A DNA stretch of 64,000 nt from NCBI RefSeq assembly GCF_022565915.1, contig NZ_JAJOYX010000002.1, positions 747,787 through 811,786 of the forward strand, in the 5' to 3' direction. This document shows positions 1 through 9,285 of this stretch, in pieces. The stretch comes from Nesterenkonia sp. LB17 (GTDB lineage: Bacteria; Actinomycetota; Actinomycetes; Actinomycetales; Micrococcaceae). Position numbers and translations under genes: made by a program. The notes beneath the pieces were generated by a model that saw only the letters and a list, made by a program, of their open reading frames with translations, was not told the DNA's origin and searched no databases. Within the stretch, counting starts at the first letter, position 1. Each line of letters opens with the position of its first letter.

Positions 1-297
1 CAGCTCGAGGTGCCGGAAGGGCGCCAGTCCGGTGAGGTGCTGCAGCGGCACCCGGTCCGCACGTTCGGCCACCAGGTCGGTGATCCGCTCGGCGTCGGCA
101 GCGGTGACCGAGCTTGAGGCTATGGCCATCGCGGCGAGGCGTCCGCGCGGGACGCCGAGCACGTGGGCGGCGAGGATCTCGGCGTCGACCCTGGGACTCG
201 GAACGCCCGCTGCGCGGAGCCGGGCGGCGGCGTCGTCGATGAGCTGATCGGCCGGGTGGTCCCCCGGCTGGGCACCGGCTGGCTGATGTGTGGGCAT
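1..297 (-). CDS. prmC: Release factor glutamine methyltransferase PrmC (N-terminal part, cut by window edge)
   Basis: Translating the minus strand from an ATG at 297 gives about 99 residues that run off the left edge of the window. They contain the segment RVPLQHLTG followed by APFRHLEL, which is characteristic of the N-terminal helical domain of PrmC/HemK. The catalytic NPPY motif would lie outside the window. The family methylates the glutamine of the GGQ motif of class-1 release factors. The start is five bases after the stop of prfA, whose product is the substrate, so the two genes are surely co-transcribed. Identification is strong from context and motif, but the 3' part is not visible. 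Confidence 0.9.
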   Translation of the reverse strand, partial: MPTHQPAGAQPGDHPADQLIDDAAARLRAAGVPSPRVDAEILAAHVLGVPRGRLAAMAIASSSVTAADAERITDLVAERADRVPLQHLTGLAPFRHLEL

Positions 298-302
298 GGG
301 AC

Positions 303-1409
303 TCAGTCCTGGGTGTCGTTCAGCGCCGCGAGCCGCTCCTGCTCGTCGAGCTCGACGCAGGACTGGATCACGGCCTCCAGGTCGCCGTTGATCACGGTGT
401 CCAGGTTGTAGGCCTTGTACCCGCTGCGGTGATCGACGATCCGGTTCTCCGGGTAGTTATAGGTGCGGATGCGTTCGGAGCGATCCATGGTGCGGACCTG
501 GGACTTGCGCACCTGCGCATTGTCGGCGTCGATCTGTTCCTGCTGGTGGGCCAGGATGCGGGAGCGCAGCACGCGCATCGCAGCCTCCTTGTTCTGCAGC
601 TGGGACTTCTCGTTCTGCATGGCCACCACGATCCCGGTGGGCAGGTGGGTGATCCGCACCGCGGAGTCCGTGGTGTTCACACTCTGACCTCCGGGCCCGG
701 AGGAGCGGTAGACGTCGATCTTGAGGTCGTTCTGGCTCAGCTCCAGCTCCTCAGGCTCGTCGACCTCTGGCAGGACCAGCACACCGGCCGCCGAGGTGTG
801 GATCCGGCCCTGGGACTCGGTCTCGGGCACGCGCTGGACCCGGTGCACGCCGCCCTCGAACTTCAGGTGCGCGTAGACGCCCCGGGCCGGGTCATTGGTG
901 GAGGACTTGATCGCCATCTGCACGTCCTTGTAGCCACCGAGGTCCGAGGGGGTCGAGGAGATGATCTCGGTCTTCCAGCCCCTGGCCTCTGAATAGCGGG
1001 TGTACATGCGCAGCAGGTCTCCGGCGAAGAGCGCGGCCTCATCGCCCCCGGCACCGCCCTTGACCTCGATGATCACGTTGCGCACGTCGTTCTCGTCGCG
1101 CGGGATCAGCATGCGCAGCAGCTTCGCCGCGGCCTCCTCGAGCTGGGCTGTGAGCGCGGGGATCTCGGCGGAGAACTCGGAGTCCTCCTGGGCGAGCTCC
1201 TGGGTGGTCGCCAGGTCCTCGCTGAGCTGCTTCCAGGTCTTGTGCGCCTCAGCCACACCGTTGAGCTGGGCGTAGCGGCGTCCCAGCCGGCGGGCCAGCG
1301 ACTGGTCGGCGTGGACCTGTGGGTCGGCGAGCTGCTCCTGAAGTTCGGCGTGCTCGGCGAGCAGCGTCGATACGGAGTCGAACATCCGGGCGTTGATCTC
1401 TTCGCTCAT
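303..1409 (-). CDS. prfA: Peptide chain release factor 1 (RF1)
   Basis: A protein of 368 residues when started at the ATG at 1409; an in-frame ATG 18 bases upstream (1427) is possible but sits directly against its GGAA. It recognises UAA and UAG in the ribosomal A site and triggers peptide release. Visible motifs are the GGQ loop ([18 protein letters not shown]) and a PxT anticodon-like tripeptide in [15 protein letters not shown], which marks RF1 rather than RF2. Length is usual for the family. It lies between rho and prmC, the classical actinobacterial order. Confidence 0.96.
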   Translation of the reverse strand: MSEEINARMFDSVSTLLAEHAELQEQLADPQVHADQSLARRLGRRYAQLNGVAEAHKTWKQLSEDLATTQELAQEDSEFSAEIPALTAQLEEAAAKLLRMLIPRDENDVRNVIIEVKGGAGGDEAALFAGDLLRMYTRYSEARGWKTEIISSTPSDLGGYKDVQMAIKSSTNDPARGVYAHLKFEGGVHRVQRVPETESQGRIHTSAAGVLVLPEVDEPEELELSQNDLKIDVYRSSGPGGQSVNTTDSAVRITHLPTGIVVAMQNEKSQLQNKEAAMRVLRSRILAHQQEQIDADNAQVRKSQVRTMDRSERIRTYNYPENRIVDHRSGYKAYNLDTVINGDLEAVIQSCVELDEQERLAALNDTQD

Positions 1410-1473
1410 GACTGGATTCTCTTTCATTTCCGTGGCTGAAGCGCGAACGGAGCGCTGGCGGACCGGGCTGGTA

Positions 1474-1519
1474 CAGGCGAAGCCCGGGGTGAGCGCATGC
1501 TCTCCCCGGGCTTCGCCTG
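1474..1519 (-). terminator. Strong hairpin between rho and prfA
   Basis: A perfect 16-bp stem (CAGGCGAAGCCCGGGG at 1474-1489 pairing with 1504-1519) encloses a 14-base loop just after the rho stop codon. There is no U-tract, so this would be an I-shaped terminator of the type common in actinobacteria, or an attenuator/processing site separating rho from prfA-prmC. Confidence 0.7.
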
Positions 1520-1528
1520 ATGAGTCGG

Positions 1529-3730
1529 CTAGTTGCCTTTGTCTCCGAGCGTGGTCTTCGACGCCAGCATCAGGAACTCAGCGTTGGACTGGGTCGCCTT
1601 GAGCTTGTTGATCAGCAGCTCAAGACCCTGCTCCTGCTCGAGTCCGGAGAGCACGCGGCGCAGCTTCCACATGATCTTGACCTCCTCAGCCGAGAGGAGG
1701 TTCTCCTCACGACGGGTGGAGGACTCGTTCACGTTCACGGCTGGGAAGATCCGCTTGTCCGCCAGGCGGCGGGACAGCCGCAGCTCCATGTTGCCGGTGC
1801 CCTTGAACTCCTCGAAGATGACCTCGTCCATCTTGGACCCGGTCTCCACCAGCGCGGTCGCGAGGATGGTCAGCGAACCGCCATGCTCGATGTTGCGCGC
1901 TGCACCGAAGAACCGCTTCGGCGGGTAGAGCGCGTTGGCGTCGACACCGCCGGAGAGGATCCGACCGGAGGCCGGAGCCGCGGTGTTGTAGGCGCGACCC
2001 AGTCGGGTCATGGAGTCCAGCAGCACGACGACGTCCTTGCCCAGCTCCACCAGTCGCTTCGCGCGTTCGATGGCCAGCTCGGCGACGGTGGTGTGGTCAT
2101 CGGCCGGGCGGTCGAAGGTCGAGGCGATGACTTCGCCGTCGACCGTGCGCTGCATGTCGGTGACCTCCTCGGGCCGCTCGTCGACCAGGACCATCATGAG
2201 GTGGACCTCAGGATTGTTGGCCTTGATCGATTTCGCCAGGGCCTGCAGGATGATCGTCTTGCCTGCCTTGGGCGGGGAGACGATCAGGCCGCGCTGGCCC
2301 TTGCCGATCGGAGCGATCAGGTCGATCACGCGGGGGGCGATGTCCTTCGGGTCACCCTCGAGGCGCAGACGATCCTGCGGGTAGAGCGGAACCAGCTTGC
2401 TGAACTCGACACGATCGGTGTTGGCCTCCGAAGGGCGGCCGTTGACGGCGTCGAGCTTCACCAGCGCGTTGAACTTCGCGCGCTTCTGCGGGTTCTCCCC
2501 GTCGCGGGGGGCGCGGATGTGTCCGTGGACGGCGTCACCCTTGCGCAGGTTGTGCCGCTTGACCTGGGCCAGGGAGACGTAGACGTCGTTGGGTCCGGGG
2601 AGGTAGCCCGAGGTGCGCACGAAGGCGTAGTTGTCGAGCACATCCAGGATGCCCGCCACCGGGACCAGGACATCGTCCTCGGTGACCTCGGTGTCGTCGA
2701 CCTCTGGATCGCGGCCGCGGCGACGGTTGCTGCGGTCGTTGCGGTCGTTACGGTCATTGCGGTCATTGCGGTCATTGCGGTCGTTGCGGTTGCGGCTGCG
2801 CCGGTTGCGACGCTCCTCGTCACGGCCGCCGTCGCTCCGCTGACCCTCGCTGCGCTGGCCGTCATTGCGCTCGCTGCGGCTGCTGTCGCGGCCGCCGTCG
2901 CTGCGCTGGCCGTCGCTGCGATCGCTGCGCTCGCTGCGGTTGCCGCGGCCACCGTCACGACCGTTGTTGTCGCGGTTGTTGTCGCGATTGCGTCGGCCGC
3001 GGCCTTCGCCGTCGTTGCGCTGGCCGTTCTCCTGAGTCTGGTCCTGAGTCTGCTCGTTGGAGCCCGACTGAGAGTTCGACTGCTGGGAATCCGACTGCTG
3101 GGCGTTGGACTGCTGGGTCTCGGCCGGCGCAGTGTTCTGCTGCTGGCTCCCGTTGTCGTCGCGGTTGCGGTTGCGGCGGTTGCGGTTGCGTCCGCGGGGC
3201 TGAGAATCGCCGCCGTCATCGCTGCCGTTGTTCTCGCCACCCTGCTGATCAGCGCGCCGGTCGATGCCGTTGCTGTCATTGCGGCCGTTGTCGCGAGAGT
3301 TCTCGGTGCGCGTGTCATCGGTGCTCGCGGCGTTCTCAGCGCTGTCCGCGGTGGAGCCGTTCTGCTCTGCGGCAGCTTCGCTCGCCTTGGACCGGCGGCG
3401 GTTGGGGCGCTTGGCGGCAGGCTCCTCGGAGCTCGCGGTCTGCCCATCATTGCCGCCCTTGGCGTCGTCGTTCTCGCGGCCTGCGGCGGCCGCCTGGTCC
3501 TGCTTCTTGTCCCGTTCGGCGACGGCGCCTCCGCGCTGATGAGAGGAGATGGCCTCCACCAGAGCAGATTTGCGCATCCGGGAGCTTCCGGTGATGCCCA
3601 GCTGTGAGGCAAGCGCCTGCAGCTGAGCGAGCTTCAGACCGGCAAGCCCGGAGCTCTTGGCCTCGGGTGCAGCGGACTCGGCCTTCTCGGGGCTCTGAGT
3701 CGCAGTGGTCTCAGCGGTGGTTTCTGTCAC
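1529..3730 (-). CDS. rho: Transcription termination factor Rho with a long disordered insert
   Basis: A 733-residue Rho, far longer than the about 420 residues of the E. coli enzyme. It starts at a GTG (3730) preceded by GGAAGG. The Rho-N helical domain is at about residues 28-66; an Arg/Asp/Asn/Gly-rich low-complexity insert fills about 70-345 with runs such as RNDRND; the cold-shock-type RNA-binding domain follows (about 347-425); the hexameric ATPase has Walker A PPKAGKT at about 485-493. Rho is the RNA-dependent helicase that terminates transcription and, in actinobacteria, usually carries such an RNA-binding insert. It follows thrB after a 307-base gap, so it probably has its own promoter and possibly autoregulation in the leader. 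Confidence 0.96.
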   Translation of the reverse strand: MTETTAETTATQSPEKAESAAPEAKSSGLAGLKLAQLQALASQLGITGSSRMRKSALVEAISSHQRGGAVAERDKKQDQAAAAGRENDDAKGGNDGQTASSEEPAAKRPNRRRSKASEAAAEQNGSTADSAENAASTDDTRTENSRDNGRNDSNGIDRRADQQGGENNGSDDGGDSQPRGRNRNRRNRNRDDNGSQQQNTAPAETQQSNAQQSDSQQSNSQSGSNEQTQDQTQENGQRNDGEGRGRRNRDNNRDNNGRDGGRGNRSERSDRSDGQRSDGGRDSSRSERNDGQRSEGQRSDGGRDEERRNRRSRNRNDRNDRNDRNDRNDRNDRSNRRRGRDPEVDDTEVTEDDVLVPVAGILDVLDNYAFVRTSGYLPGPNDVYVSLAQVKRHNLRKGDAVHGHIRAPRDGENPQKRAKFNALVKLDAVNGRPSEANTDRVEFSKLVPLYPQDRLRLEGDPKDIAPRVIDLIAPIGKGQRGLIVSPPKAGKTIILQALAKSIKANNPEVHLMMVLVDERPEEVTDMQRTVDGEVIASTFDRPADDHTTVAELAIERAKRLVELGKDVVVLLDSMTRLGRAYNTAAPASGRILSGGVDANALYPPKRFFGAARNIEHGGSLTILATALVETGSKMDEVIFEEFKGTGNMELRLSRRLADKRIFPAVNVNESSTRREENLLSAEEVKIMWKLRRVLSGLEQEQGLELLINKLKATQSNAEFLMLASKTTLGDKGN
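2733..2786 (-). repeat. Six 9-bp tandem repeats inside rho
   Basis: Six consecutive units close to CGGTCATTG (plus-strand reading), the middle three identical, encode the repeated Asn-Asp-Arg tripeptide of the Rho insert. Being a multiple of three, unit gain or loss would keep the frame. Confidence 0.85.
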
Positions 3731-4037
3731 GAAGGTTCCTTCCCCCTCGTCAGGCAGGCCCGGCGGATGCGCCGTCCTGCGATGTCTTCAACGGAGCGTC
3801 AGAAGTCCGTTGGCTTATTTCAGTTTCTTTCGCGCATACACCGTCGGGGAGACTTCTTGCACGGTCCTCGTCCCCGGCGGGGAGTGGGATCATCGCGGGA
3901 CTCTGCTGATTCACTCTGTTGAGGAGTCTGCACCGTCCAGCGCGCAGGAAAAAGCGCAATTCGCGCGAAAGAACATCATGGTGATCTCTACAGGGCCAAC
4001 TCAATGGATCTGGGGAGAGAGCGTGCGGGGCACGCCA
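3731..4037 (-). promoter_or_regulatory. Leader and presumed promoter region of rho
   Basis: A 307-base stretch between the thrB stop and the rho GTG, with no supportable gene on either strand. It is visibly less GC-rich than its neighbours in the part around 3820-3990, as expected of a promoter/leader. A possible -35/-10 pair is TTGAGT with CATGAT on the minus strand near 3975-4000, but I would not insist on it. The length is compatible with a long 5' leader subject to Rho-dependent feedback, which is inference. Confidence 0.45.
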
Positions 4038-5174
4038 TCAACGCTGATGTGCCTCCACTGTAGCACCCGCGCCCGCGATCGGCAGGATTGAGGGGGTGAA
4101 CACATGGCCCCGCGCGTCGGGCCCGCCAAGTGCCGAGATCTGTTGTGCCGCGGCGCTGGCCTGGGCGTCGGAGTCAGCGAGCACAAGCACCGTGGGTCCC
4201 GCGCCGGAGATCACGGCGGCGAACCCCGCTGCGCGGAGTCCGTCCACCAGAGCCATCGACCCGGGGAATGCGGGACGGCGCTGTTCCTGATGCAGCGCGT
4301 CCTCAGTGGCGTCGAGCAGCAGCTCCGGAGCGCTGGTGAGGGCGTGGACCAGCAGCGCTGCGCGCGCGGAGTTCTGCGCCGCGGCGGAATGATCGACCTG
4401 GGCGGGCAGGAGGTCTCGTGCCACCTGGGTGGACTGCTCGAAGTTCGGCACGGCCACCACGGTGCGCAGGTCCGGGTGCGGGATCAGCGGCGCGGTCTTG
4501 AAGGCTCCGTCTCGGGGGTGGACGGCGGACCCGTCAGGCTCACCGGCGGAGCCCAGCGCGGTGGCGGCTGCCTGCCAGGAGATTGCAACCCCTCCGCGCA
4601 GCGCCGGGACGTAGTTGTCCGGATGGCCCTCGATCCGGGAACCGATCTGGAGCTTCTCGTCGTCGCTCAACCCGTCTGGGAGCAGCGTGTGCGCGGTCAT
4701 CACGGCCGAGGCGACGGCCGCTGCCGAGGATCCGAGCCCGCGACTGTGTGGAATGTTGTTGACCGCTCGGACCTGAAGGTCGGGGAGGCTGAAGCCCTTG
4801 GCGTTGAGGATCTTCTCGACCAGGGTGACCACCAGGTGGGATGCATCGCGGGGCAGCGTTGCGGAACCCTCACCCTCCACCGTGATCTCCACCTGCGCGG
4901 TGGTGCCGCTCCGCGGCGCGGCGTGGACGGTGATCTCATCGTAGAGACCCAGTGCCAGACCCATGGTGTCGTAGCCGGGGCCGAGATTGGCGGAGGTGGC
5001 CGGCACCTTCAGGTGGAAGGACGCCGGGGCGGCCAGCGGCTCACGAAGGGCAAGGTCGTTGGCACCTTCCGCGTCATGTCCCTGCGCGGCAGGTGGCGTC
5101 GCGGCCGAGGGGGCCAGTGCCTGTTCAGGGGCGAGGCCCTGTCCTAGCTTGTGCATGCTGGGCTGCCCGCTCAT
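4038..5174 (-). CDS. thrB: Homoserine kinase
   Basis: A GHMP-family kinase of 378 residues that phosphorylates homoserine for threonine synthesis. The glycine-rich ATP loop PHSRGLGSSAAAV is clear, and the N-terminal part has VPATSANLGPGYD typical of the family. I chose the ATG at 5174, four bases after the thrC stop, over an upstream ATG at 5213 that would lie within thrC. There is an N-terminal Ala/Pro-rich extension of about 50 residues before the kinase fold. It is the last gene of the argS-lysA-hom-thrC-thrB group. Confidence 0.95.
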   Translation of the reverse strand: MSGQPSMHKLGQGLAPEQALAPSAATPPAAQGHDAEGANDLALREPLAAPASFHLKVPATSANLGPGYDTMGLALGLYDEITVHAAPRSGTTAQVEITVEGEGSATLPRDASHLVVTLVEKILNAKGFSLPDLQVRAVNNIPHSRGLGSSAAAVASAVMTAHTLLPDGLSDDEKLQIGSRIEGHPDNYVPALRGGVAISWQAAATALGSAGEPDGSAVHPRDGAFKTAPLIPHPDLRTVVAVPNFEQSTQVARDLLPAQVDHSAAAQNSARAALLVHALTSAPELLLDATEDALHQEQRRPAFPGSMALVDGLRAAGFAAVISGAGPTVLVLADSDAQASAAAQQISALGGPDARGHVFTPSILPIAGAGATVEAHQR

Positions 5175-5178
5175 CGAA

Positions 5179-6306
5179 TCAGAGCCCCAGCTGCCGGGCC
5201 ACGGTCTCGACATCCTGCGGGACCATGGTCGGGGTGACGTCCGAGCCGTCGGCGTTCTTCAGCGCCCAGTCTGGATCCTTCAGGCCGTGACCGGTCACGG
5301 TGATCACGATCGTCTTGTCCGCCGGCATCTCACCGGCGGAGTGCTTCTTGATCAGTCCGGCGACGCCGGCAGCGGAGGCGGGCTCCACGAAGACGCCCTC
5401 CTTGGAGGACAGCCAGCGGTGCGCGACGAGGATCTCCTCGTCGGTCACCGACTCGATGACCCCGGCAGACTCATCCCGAGCGGCCTCGGCCTTCTCCCAG
5501 GAGGCGGGATTGCCGATCCGGATGGCCGTTGCGACCGTCTCGGGCTCGGTCACCGGGTGGCCCATGACGATGGGCGCGGCGCCCTCGGCCTGGAACCCCC
5601 ACATGATCGGGGTGTGGCTGGCCACCGCGGCGAGCTCCTCACCGGTGCCTCCCCCGTAGGGGTTGGTCCAGGGCTGGGAGTACTCCTTGTAGCCCTTCCA
5701 GTAAGCGGTGATGTTGCCGGCGTTGCCGACCGGAAGCAGATGGTAGTCCGGGGCATCGCCGAGTGCGTCCACCACCTCGAAGGCTCCGGTCTTCTGGCCT
5801 TCGATGCGCGCCGGGTTCACCGAGTTCACCAGGAAGACCGGGTAGTTCTCGGAGAGCTTGCGGGCGATGTCGAGACAGCCGTCGAAGTTGCCGTCCACCT
5901 GGATCAGCTCCGCACCGTGGGCGACCGCCTGGGAGAGCTTGCCCATCGCGATCTTGCCCGCCGGCACCAGGACGGCGCAGGTCAGACCGGCCTGGGTCGC
6001 GTAGGCGGCGGCCGAGGCGGAGGTGTTGCCGGTGGAGGCGCAGACCACGGCCTTGGCGCCCTCGGCCACCGCGGCGGTGATCGCCATGGTCATGCCGCGG
6101 TCCTTGAAGGATCCCGTGGGGTTCATCCCTTCCACCTTCAGGTAGACCGTGCCGGAGACCAGCTCGGAGAGCGCGGGGGCGTAGACCAGCGGGGTGCCGC
6201 CCTCTCCCAGGGTGATGACCTCGGTGGTCTCCTCCACGGGGAGTCGGTCTGCATACTCACGGATGACTCCGCGCCATTGGTGCGCCACGAGTGGGGGCTC
6301 CTTCAT
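5179..6306 (-). CDS. thrC: Threonine synthase
   Basis: A PLP enzyme of 375 residues converting O-phosphohomoserine to threonine. The PLP lysine lies in [12 protein letters not shown], and the phosphate-binding loop is probably [15 protein letters not shown]. Length fits the short (plant/actinobacterial) threonine synthases. It starts 43 bases after hom and ends four bases before thrB, so the three form one threonine operon. No obvious Shine-Dalgarno motif precedes the ATG. Confidence 0.96.
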   Translation of the reverse strand: MKEPPLVAHQWRGVIREYADRLPVEETTEVITLGEGGTPLVYAPALSELVSGTVYLKVEGMNPTGSFKDRGMTMAITAAVAEGAKAVVCASTGNTSASAAAYATQAGLTCAVLVPAGKIAMGKLSQAVAHGAELIQVDGNFDGCLDIARKLSENYPVFLVNSVNPARIEGQKTGAFEVVDALGDAPDYHLLPVGNAGNITAYWKGYKEYSQPWTNPYGGGTGEELAAVASHTPIMWGFQAEGAAPIVMGHPVTEPETVATAIRIGNPASWEKAEAARDESAGVIESVTDEEILVAHRWLSSKEGVFVEPASAAGVAGLIKKHSAGEMPADKTIVITVTGHGLKDPDWALKNADGSDVTPTMVPQDVETVARQLGL

Positions 6307-6349
6307 CGTCGTGCTGGTGGGATCTGCTCTGTGTGGGCTGGGCCCAGGA

Positions 6350-7699
6350 CTACTGTTCGACCTCGACGCGAAGCACCGAGTTCACTGCCAGGACCACGTC
6401 CAGGGCGCGCAACGTGGACACGGTGTCGGAGAGGTGCTTCTCCTTCGCCAGGTGCGTGACGATCTGCACGACGGCGCCGCGTTCGCGCGCCGCCTCGGTG
6501 TCCACCTCACCGTCGGTCGATACGCTTCCGGGCTGGCGCATGGATTCGATGGAGACGTGGTGATCGGCCAGCACGCGGGCCACCTCGGCGATGACACCCT
6601 CACGGTCAGCGACTTCCATATCAATGTAGTACTGCGTGCGGGCGTCATCCACCGGCAGTGCGCGAACCGTCTGGGAGTCTCCGTTGGTGTCGGTGGTCCC
6701 GGGGTGGTCCGGTCCGCTGTGCAGTCGGCGCGCCACGGAGACCACATCACCCATGATGGCCGAGGAGGTGGGCAGCCCGCCGGCTCCCTGTCCGTAGAAC
6801 ATGAGCTCCCCGGCGTTCTCGGCGACTACGAAGACCGCGTTGAAGGCTCCGCGGACGCTTGCAAGCGGGTGGGTGCGGGGCAGCAGGGTGGGGTGCACGC
6901 GCAGGATGGCACCGTCGTCGTTCTTCTCGACGATCGCCAGCAGCTTGATCACATAGCCGGAAGCCGCGGCGGCCTCGATGTCGGCGGAGGTGACGGAGGT
7001 GATGCCCTCGCAGTAGACGTCGTCGATGCTGAAGGGCGCGTGGAAGGCCAGCGCGCCGAGGATCGCGGCCTTGGCTGCGGCATCGTGGCCCTCGACGTCG
7101 GCGGTCGGGTCGGACTCGGCGTACCCGAGCCGCTGCGCCTCGGCCAGCGCGTCGTAGAAGGCGGCGCCGGTGGAGTCCATCTGGTCCAGGATGTAGTTGG
7201 TGGTGCCGTTGACGATGCCCATCACCTTGGTGATGCGGTCGCCGGAGAGGGATTCCTGGATCGGGCGCAGGATCGGGATGGCCCCTCCGACCGCGGCTTC
7301 GAAGCGCAGCAGGGCGCCGGACTCTGCGGCGGCCTGGCTGAGCTTTCCGCCCTGGACCGCGAGCAGCGCCTTGTTTCCGGTCACCACTGCGGTGCCGGCG
7401 CGCAGCGCGCGCTCCACCAGGGTGCCGGCGGGCTCGAGGCCGCCCATGAGTTCGATGATCAGGTCTGCCTCGTCCACCAGCGCCTCGGCGTCGGTGGTGA
7501 GCAGCTCGCCGGGGATCTTCCAGTCGCGCGGGGCCTCGACGTCGCGGACGGCGACGCCGATCAGCTTGATCGGGGCACCGACCCGCGAGGAGATGAGCGC
7601 CCGCTCCTCGACCAGGGTGCGTGCGACCTGTGAGCCGACGTTGCCTGCGCCGAGCAGACCGATCTTCAGCGGCTCTGCGGTGGTCCTTGCTGCGGACAT
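6350..7699 (-). CDS. hom: Homoserine dehydrogenase with ACT domain
   Basis: A 449-residue enzyme reducing aspartate semialdehyde to homoserine with NAD(P)H. The Rossmann loop [14 protein letters not shown] is near the N terminus, a [10 protein letters not shown] segment and the catalytic region [25 protein letters not shown] follow, and the C-terminal 85 residues ([21 protein letters not shown]) form an ACT domain, the usual site of threonine feedback. Two tandem ATGs occur (7702 and 7699); the second has better spacing from GAGG. Confidence 0.96.
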   Translation of the reverse strand: MSAARTTAEPLKIGLLGAGNVGSQVARTLVEERALISSRVGAPIKLIGVAVRDVEAPRDWKIPGELLTTDAEALVDEADLIIELMGGLEPAGTLVERALRAGTAVVTGNKALLAVQGGKLSQAAAESGALLRFEAAVGGAIPILRPIQESLSGDRITKVMGIVNGTTNYILDQMDSTGAAFYDALAEAQRLGYAESDPTADVEGHDAAAKAAILGALAFHAPFSIDDVYCEGITSVTSADIEAAAASGYVIKLLAIVEKNDDGAILRVHPTLLPRTHPLASVRGAFNAVFVVAENAGELMFYGQGAGGLPTSSAIMGDVVSVARRLHSGPDHPGTTDTNGDSQTVRALPVDDARTQYYIDMEVADREGVIAEVARVLADHHVSIESMRQPGSVSTDGEVDTEAARERGAVVQIVTHLAKEKHLSDTVSTLRALDVVLAVNSVLRVEVEQ

Positions 7700-7755
7700 C
7701 ATGACCTCAATCCCTTGTGCCTGTTCGGTTCCCGGCGCTGCGCGCGTGCTGTGTG

Positions 7756-9129
7756 TCAGTGTGCGGCAAAGCCGGTGTCACGCCCGAGCATGTCCTGCTC
7801 GGTCTCTCGGCGGATGAGCACCTGGGAGGCGCCGTCTGCGACGGCGACCACTGCGGGTCGAGTCAGGTAGTTGTAGTTGCTCGAGAGCGAGTGGCAGTAT
7901 GCGCCGGTGGCGGGAACGGCAAGGAGATCATCCCGGGCCGTCGCCGTCGGCAAGTATACGTTTCGCACGACGATGTCGCCGGACTCGCAGTGTTTGCCCA
8001 CGATGCGAGACAGCGCGTGGTCTCCGGTCACCCGGCGCGAGGCGAGCACCGCTGAATAGTCGGCGTCGTAGAGCACGCCGCGGGCGTTGTCGCTCATGCC
8101 GCCGTCGACGGCCACGTAGCGCCGGGACACGGTGGTGCCGTCGGGGGCGTCGACCTGGACGTCCTTCTGCACCCCGACTCGGTAGAGCGTGACCCCGGCG
8201 GGGCCGACGATGGCCCGGCCGGGCTCGATGGAGATCCGTGGGACGCTCAGTCCGTGCTCCGCGCAGGCCTGCTTCACCGTGGCGGCCAGGGCTGCGGCGA
8301 TTGCTTCGGGGGCCCGCGGGGTGTCGGCCTCGGTGTAGGCGATCCCGTGTCCCCCGCCGAGGTCGAGCTCGGGCAGTTCCACGCCGTAGGCCGCACGCAG
8401 GCTGGCCAGGAAGGCGATGAGCTTCTGCGCGGCCAGTTCGAAACCGGCAGGTTCGAAGATCTGCGAGCCGATATGGGCGTGGATTCCACGGAGTTCGACG
8501 CCGGGAAGCTCCAGTGCGCGCGAGGCTGCTGTCCAGGCGGGCGAACCGAGGTAGGGGTTGGTGACTTTCGCCTCTGCCCCGGCAGCGTCTGCACCGGACG
8601 CGTCTGCACCGGACGCCGGGGTCAGGGAGAGGCCGAACTTCTGATCCTCGTGCGCGGTGGCGATGTATTCGTGGGTGGAGGCGTGCACGCCGGGAGTCAG
8701 CCGGAGCATGACCGGGGCGCGGGTGCCGGCTGCCACGGCCAGCGTGGAGATCCGTTCAAGCTCATCGAGGGAATCGGCGATGATGCGGCCGATCCCAGCG
8801 TCGAGGGCGCGCTGGATCTCGGCGTCGGACTTGTTGTTCCCGTGCAGTCCGATCTGCCTCGGCGGAACCCCGCCGGCCAGGGCGAGGGCCAGCTCGCCGC
8901 CGGAGGCGGTGTCCACGCAGAGCCCCTCCTCCACGGCCCAGCCCGCCACATGGGTGCTCAGGAAGGCTTTGCCGGCATAGAAGACGTCCACCTCGGCCTC
9001 AGGGGCGAAGGCTGCGCCGAAGGCCTCGCGGAAGCTGCGGGCGCGGGCCCGGAAGTCTGCCTCGGAGAGCACGTAGAGCGGCGTGCCGTGCTGGGCGGCG
9101 AGGGTCACGACGTCGACCCCGCCGATCAC
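7756..9129 (-). CDS. lysA: Diaminopimelate decarboxylase
   Basis: A fold-type III PLP enzyme making lysine from meso-diaminopimelate. Visible are VDVFYAGKAF (PLP lysine), LHGNNKSD, the HIGSQI motif, GGGHGI, and the C-terminal CESGD and ATGAYCHSLSSNYN segments. The nearest standard start codon is the GTG at 9129 (457 residues), but the frame stays open up to the argS stop. The extra 50 codons read like a real LysA N terminus (SAHPLAPAWLTARRD), and would start at an ATC at 9279 preceded by AAAGGA. The true protein therefore probably begins near 9279, with a non-canonical start or a sequence error. Confidence 0.95.
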   Translation of the reverse strand: MIGGVDVVTLAAQHGTPLYVLSEADFRARARSFREAFGAAFAPEAEVDVFYAGKAFLSTHVAGWAVEEGLCVDTASGGELALALAGGVPPRQIGLHGNNKSDAEIQRALDAGIGRIIADSLDELERISTLAVAAGTRAPVMLRLTPGVHASTHEYIATAHEDQKFGLSLTPASGADASGADAAGAEAKVTNPYLGSPAWTAASRALELPGVELRGIHAHIGSQIFEPAGFELAAQKLIAFLASLRAAYGVELPELDLGGGHGIAYTEADTPRAPEAIAAALAATVKQACAEHGLSVPRISIEPGRAIVGPAGVTLYRVGVQKDVQVDAPDGTTVSRRYVAVDGGMSDNARGVLYDADYSAVLASRRVTGDHALSRIVGKHCESGDIVVRNVYLPTATARDDLLAVPATGAYCHSLSSNYNYLTRPAVVAVADGASQVLIRRETEQDMLGRDTGFAAH

Positions 9130-9285
9130 CAGGCGGCCCTCGGCGTCGCGGTGCGCGTCGGCCGGGAGCAGCGCCGCCTCGAGGTCATCGGTGTCCCGAC
9201 GGGCGGTGAGCCAGGCCGGTGCCAGCGGATGCGCGCTGGGGGTGGTTGATTCTTCGGGGGCAGAGCTGCGGGTCGTGATGGCGGC

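Noticed and set aside
1520..3607. A long Ala/Val-rich plus-strand frame opposite rho
   Set aside because: It looks like a hydrophobic membrane protein only because the complementary codons of the Arg/Asp/Asn repeats read as Val and Ala.
3731..4037. A known riboswitch or T-box before rho
   Set aside because: I found none of the conserved cores (for example no AGGAUAGAGGUGC-type lysine element and no T-box sequence).
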